Positions 58,965-64,000 of a DNA stretch of 64,000 bases are shown here, piece after piece. The DNA is taken from positions 28,753,098 through 28,817,097 of the forward strand of contig OY482847.1 in assembly GCA_960531495.1 (NCBI GenBank), written 5' to 3'. Source of the stretch: Zeus faber. Its lineage: Eukaryota; Chordata; Actinopteri; Zeiformes; Zeidae. The notes beneath the pieces were generated by a model that was not told the origin of the DNA, did no database searches, and saw only the letters and a program-made list of their open reading frames with translations. Both the position numbers and the translations under genes were made by a program. Numbering within the stretch: the first letter of the stretch is position 1; every line of letters begins with the position of its first letter.

Positions 58965-59860
58965 TCTTTCAGCTGCTCCCGTTAGGGGTGGCCACAGCGG
59001 ATCATCTACCTCCAATACCTTCTGTTCTGTGCATCTTCCTCCCTTACACCAACCGCCTGCATGTCCTCCCTCACCACATCCATAAACCTTCTCTTTGGCC
59101 TTCCTCTTTCCTTGCAGCACCATCCTCAGCATCATTCTTCCAATGTACTGTAACTGTCATCACTCCTACACATGTGTCCAAACCATCTCAATCTGGCCTC
59201 TCTCACTTTTCCACTAAACTGTCCAACCTGAGCTGTCCCTCTAATGTACTCATTCTTAATCCTGTCCATCCTTGTCACTCCCAGTGAAAACCTCAACATC
59301 CTCAACTCTGCCACCTCCAGTTCAGCCACCTGCCTTTTTGTCGGTGCCACCGCCTCTAAACCGTACAACATAGCTGGTCTCACTACCGTCCTGTAGACCT
59401 TGCCCTTCACTCTTGCTGGAACCCTTCTGTCACAGTTCACTCTGGACAACCTTCTCCACCCACTCCAGCCTGCCTGTACGCTTTTCACCTCTCTCCCGTA
59501 CTCTCCACTGCTTTGGATGGTCGCCCCCAAGTACTTGAACTCATCCGCCTTCTCTACCTCCACTCCTTGCATTCTCAGCTTTTGCCGCCCTCCCTCCCAT
59601 TCAGGCATATGTATTCTGTCTTACTCCTGCTGACTTTCATTCCTCTTCTATCTAATGCATTCCTCCACTTCTCCAGGCTCTCCTCAACCTGCTCCCTATT
59701 CTCGCTACAGATCACAATGTCATCCGCAAACATCATAGTCCACGGAGACTCCTGCCTGTTAACTGTTATCTGTTAACCTGTCCATCACCATTGCAAACAA
59801 GACAGGGCTCAGAGCTGATCCTTGATGCAATCTCACCTCCACTTTGAATGCCTTTGTCAC
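58965..59860 (-). pseudogene. RTE-clade LINE fragment
   Basis: The 59608-59132 frame reads F-K-Y-L-G-A-T-I-Q-S-S-G-E-Y, A-G-W-S-G-W-R, G-K-V-Y-R-T-V-V-R-P-A-M-L-Y-G-L-E and E-A-R-L-R-W-F-G-H-M. Further upstream, about 59850-59690 retains the complement of the RT palm region (M-M-F-A-D-D type). 5'-truncated, with frameshifts. Same element as 3697-4230 but longer. Confidence 0.85.
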
Positions 59861-60019
59861 GCCTAGATGCAGTGCTCCCTCTGGCCTTCCCTGTACTTTT
59901 CCATCAGCATTCTTAAAGCAAACATTGCAGTAATTGATTCAAAAACCAACTGTGTTTTGTAAAATATGTGTGTTTTGTGTAGAAAAAAATTCTGCTGCAT
60001 GCTCGGTGAGGTTAATCTG

Positions 60020-60540
60020 TGTCACGACCAGAGCAAGGAGGGACCCAAACGCACGACACAGAGAGAGGGGAGGCAGACGAAGGATGTTTATTAGCCCACA
60101 CGGTGGAGATGGCCGGGGGGACCCAGTCAGGTAGGAATGGAGCAGGGCTGTGCAGGGATGATGATGACAACTGGGAGGAGGGGTCCAGGATCCGGGTGGA
60201 GAGACGGGGAACCGGGCTGGATGGAGAGGGACGGCCAGCCTAGGTCAACGAGCGGAGACAAGCAGGTTAACCGGGCTGGCTGGAGAGGGACGGACAGACT
60301 GGGTCAAAGAGAGGAGACAAGCAGGTAAGGGGAAGACGAAACAAGGAGACATAAGCTAGGGACTTCAAAAAAGCACTAGGAGCTAGGAACTAGGAACTAG
60401 GAACTAGGCCAGTAGCAGTACAACTCGGGTAAGCTAGTTGACGGTCTGGCAATGAGTGACTGGGGAGCTGTCGAATAAATACTGTGTGAGTGATGAAGGT
60501 AATTGAAATCTAGTGGCGCTGGGAGGCCGTGGGCCTAACA
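60020..60540 (-). repeat. Gypsy element B LTR (521 bp)
   Basis: The minus strand begins TGTTAGGCCC, directly after a G-rich polypurine tract (complement of 60541-60555), and ends GTGACA, with AATAAA (complement of about 60087-60092). It matches 6695-7237. Confidence 0.85.
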
Positions 60541-60589
60541 GTACCCCCCCCCTCTATGGAGGCCCCTTGGCAGACATCTGGAACCGGAA

Positions 60590-62158
60590 GGGCGAGTGCC
60601 CTTCCGGATGAGGGAGGCATCCAGGATCTGTCTCCGAGGGACCCAGGAGCATTCCTCCGGACCGTACCCCTCCCAGTCCATGAGGTACTGAAGGCCCCTC
60701 CCCCGGCGCGGCACGTCCAGCAGGCACCGCACTGTGTAGGCTAGGTGATCGTCGATGGTGTGGGGGGGTGGTGGGGCCTTGGCGGGGAAGGAGAGAGGGC
60801 TGGAAACCACCGGCTTAAGCAGGGACACATGAAAGGTGGGGTGGACACGGAGGGAGGGAGGGAGACGGAGGCATACAGCACAGGGGTTGATGATGGACAA
60901 AATAGGGAAGGGACCAGCATACCGGGGAGCGAGTTTTACCAGAGAGCCATACCATCTGTCCGGGGACGTATGTGGGTGCAGCCGCACGGTGCCCGTTCGC
61001 CCACCGCTGGGACCTGGCGGAGGCCTGGAGTAGGGCAGAGCGGGCCCTCCTCCACGTCTTCCGGCAGCGACGGGTGTGGGCCTGGACGGAGGGTACAGCA
61101 ATCTCAGCCTCCTGGGCAGGGAACAGCGGGGGTTGGTAGCCCAGAGAGCATTGGAAGGGCGACAGGCTGGAGGAGGCGTTGACCAGGGTGTTGTGGGCGT
61201 ATTCGGCCCATGGCAGCTGGTCGCTCCAGGAGGTGGGGCTGGTGGTTGTCAGGCAGTGGAGCATGGCCTCCACCTCCTGGTTTGCCCGCTCCGTCTGGCT
61301 GTTAGTCTGGGGGTGGAAACCGGAGGAGAGACTGACCTGTGCCCCCAGGGCCGAGCAGAAGGTGCGCCAGACCTGGGAGGTGAACTGGGGACCTCTGTCC
61401 GACACCACGTCTGCCGGGATGCCATGGGGGCGGAACACTTCGGCCACCAGCAGGTCCGCGGTCTCCCTTGCCGATGTTAGTTTGGGCAGGGCGAGGAAGT
61501 GTGCCGCTTTAGAAAAGGGGTCCACCACTGTGAGGATGGAAGTGTTGCCCCGGGATGGTGGGAGACCGGTGACAAAGTCCAGGGTGATGTGGGACCAAGG
61601 ATGAGTCAGGATGGGTAACGGGCAGAAGAGGCTGGAGCGGGGTTGGGTTGAGGTCTTGGACCAGGCGCAGGTGGGACAGGCAGAGACGAAGGACCAGGTG
61701 TCAGGGAGCAGGGTCGGCCACCAGAAGCGCTGGCGGACGACAGCCAGGGTGCGGGTTATCCCGGGATGGCAGCTGAGGCGGGTGGCATGGGCCCACTGCA
61801 GAACCTGGGAGCGTGCGGAGTCAGGAACGAACAGGCGGTTAGGGGGTCCGGTACCTGGGTCGGGCTGGTGTTCCTGTGCTCGGGTGACAAGGGACTGAAT
61901 TTCCCAGGTGAGCCTGGCGGCAAGGCAAGGGGGTGGAAGGATGGGTTCTGGATCCCCTGCATTCTCCTCTGGCGTGAACATGTGGGACAGGGTGTCAGGC
62001 TTGGTATTCTTGGTGCCTGGGCGGTAGGAGAGAGAGAAGTAAAACCGGCCGAAGGACAAGGCCCACCTGGCCTGCCAGGAGTTGAGCCGCCTCACCGTCC
62101 GGATACAGGCCAGGTTCTTATGATCAGTCCAGACAAAGGGGTGGTTTTGCTCCCTCAA
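60590..62158 (-). pseudogene. Gypsy B RNase H end, integrase and chromodomain
   Basis: The 447-codon frame 62158-60815 starts in RNase H (V-W-T-D-H-K-N-L), continues through the H-H-C-C zinc site (T-R-L-S-C-H-P-G and S-A-C-P-T-C-A) to the integrase core with D (T-L-D-F-V-T-G-L-P), D (V-S-D-R-G-P-Q-F) and E ([10 protein letters not shown]). In another frame 61101-60535 adds the C-terminal [12 protein letters not shown] and a chromodomain ([17 protein letters not shown]). A frameshift near 60990 separates them. The integrase core looks intact. Confidence 0.88.
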
Positions 62159-62606
62159 CCCAGTAGCGCCACTCCTCCAGGGCTAGGTTGACGGCCAGGA
62201 GTTCCTGGTTGCCCACGTCATAATTGCGTTCGGGTGGGGTGAGCCTGCGGGAGAGAAAGGCACAGGGGTGGAGCTTACCGTCTGTTGAAAAGTGCTGAGA
62301 CAGTACGGCTTCTACCCCCGTGTCCGAAGCGTCCACCTGTACCACGAAGTGGAGGTTGGCGTCAGGCTGGGCCAAGACTGGGGCCGACGAAAAGCGACTT
62401 CTGGGGTCCAGGAACGCGGCCTCTGCCGCGGGGGTCCATTTGAAGCCCACTGTGGTGGAGGTAAGGGCTGAGAGGGGAGCGGCGATACAGCTGAAGTTTC
62501 GGATGAAGCGCCAGTAGAAGTTTGCAAAACCGAGGAAGCATTGGAGTTGCTTCCTATTGGCTGGGGTTGGCCACTCCATCACGTCAGCTACTTTCTTGGG
62601 GTCCAT
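62124..62606 (-). pseudogene. Gypsy B RT thumb and RNase H
   Basis: It reads [30 protein letters not shown], then V-Q-V-D-A-S-D-T-G (the RNase H first Asp) and [24 protein letters not shown]. The frame ends just before the adjacent RNase H frame 62158. Confidence 0.85.
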
Positions 62607-62619
62607 CCCCAGCCTCCCT

Positions 62620-63130
<511 letters not shown>

Positions 63131-63139
63131 CAGCCCCGG

Positions 63140-63855
63140 AATCTATGGGAGCGGAGAAAGAGAGTATTATACCCCCCCACGAGAGGGTAGCTGGGAGCAG
63201 AGGATGGGAGAGTGGGTTGGAGCTGGAGCGGACAGGAACGTAACCCTACCAAGAAGTCGCCCTCTCCCGGCCGGACCGGGCAGGTGGCTCGGAGGTGTCA
63301 CAGACGGCCGCAATACAGACCGGCGCTGGTCTGTATGCGGCGGGCTCGCTCCTCGGGGGAGATCTGGGAGCGACCAAGTTGCATGGGCTCGGCATCGGAG
63401 TGAGTTGGGAGACTTCGGAGGCGCCCGAGAGTAGTGGGTGCTGGAGACCGGGGAGTGGCCACCCAGGCGGGAGGCACGGGCTTTAGTCTCGCCCCCTCCC
63501 TCTCGCGCCGGCGCTCCCGTAGCCGGTTGTCCAGGCGGATGGCGGTATCTACCAGTTGGTCCAGGTCCGTGGGCTCGTCCCACCGCGGCAACTCGTCCCG
63601 CAACTCGTCGTTCAGGGTGTGCTGAAACACGTCCTGCAGGGCTCCATCATTCCAGCCGCTTTCTGTGGCTAGTGTCCGGAACTCGACGACGAGGGAGGCG
63701 ATGCTATGGGGAGCCTGGCGGAGGGAGAGGAGTCTTCTGGCGGCCTCCTTGCCGCGAACTGGGTGACCGAAAACTCTCCTTGAGTTGATTAGGCTCCTCA
63801 ACTGTGCACAACATATTTTCCAATTGTGCGTCTGCTGTACTTGGAGGCCAAACAC
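63140..63855 (-). pseudogene. Gypsy B gag fragment
   Basis: 63855-63298 includes [13 protein letters not shown] and [10 protein letters not shown] of a Gypsy capsid, then a basic linker and the first half of the zinc knuckle (L-Y-C-G). The second half is in another frame. Codons before about 63785 are foreign to the element. Confidence 0.75.
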
Positions 63856-64000
63856 TTCATGTTCGTTGGTGGAGGGAAGGATCAGCAGGAGTCAACGCAT
63901 GAATTTGATTTTCCATAACAGAAGTTTTTTCGTTGTTCAGAAAATGTTCCAAGTCTTTTCTTTTCTATTCAGAAAAGACGTTGGCCAAACTGGATCTCTG
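63786..64000. other. Window end, nothing recognised
   Basis: No similarity to gatm exons or to the elements above is visible. Confidence 0.5.

Noticed and set aside
60815-62191. Plus-strand open frames opposite Gypsy B pol
   Set aside because: They are shadows of the minus-strand integrase and RNase H frames.

Overview
The window is nuclear DNA of a bony (teleost) fish. The only host gene I recognise is a multi-exon vertebrate-type gatm (glycine amidinotransferase, mitochondrial), split by GT-AG introns. Almost everything else is the repeat set expected of teleosts: Tc1-like and Tigger-like DNA transposons, RTE, L2, L1 and APE-type LINEs, chromodomain Ty3/Gypsy elements, endogenous retroviruses (ERVs) and long TG/TA microsatellites. 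The species cannot be named from the sequence alone.

Layout. 1-8200 is a graveyard of retroelements, including a Gypsy element (5005-7237) nested in an ERV env fragment. 8211-10744 shows no gene. 10745-13471 is a decayed gatm copy (copy A): TATA box and exons 1, 2, 3, 7, 8 and 9 remain, exons 4-6 are gone, and there is a frameshift, an in-frame stop and a Cys-to-Tyr change at the catalytic position. 17643-18777 is a palindrome in which the promoter plus exon 1 of the next gatm copy exists twice, head to head. 18730-29378 is an apparently intact nine-exon gatm (copy B, 406 codons) with all catalytic residues but an N-terminus unlike copy A. Its introns carry a LINE, a Tigger-like element, a solo ERV LTR and several microsatellites. 

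29379-57100 is accessory DNA. Two inverted, ERV-derived segments of about 4.2-4.6 kb (32822-37403 and 52685-56915) face each other across 15 kb. Between them lies a second ERV family (40269-51623) with two LTRs, a primer-binding site, gag, a polypurine tract and a 5-bp target duplication; its middle is occupied by an L2 LINE and a complete Tc1-like transposon. 

At 58129-58405 the gatm promoter, exon 1 and start of intron 1 occur a third time (copy C), with an open exon and intact splice donor but no exon 2 before the window ends. The rest is an RTE fragment and a truncated chromodomain Gypsy element (60020-63785).

The main biological story is therefore a locally amplified gatm locus: one dead copy that keeps the family-typical leader, one live-looking copy with a new leader, and extra copies of the promoter plus first exon. 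All functional statements about gatm rest on family knowledge and on the reading frames; nothing was aligned computationally.
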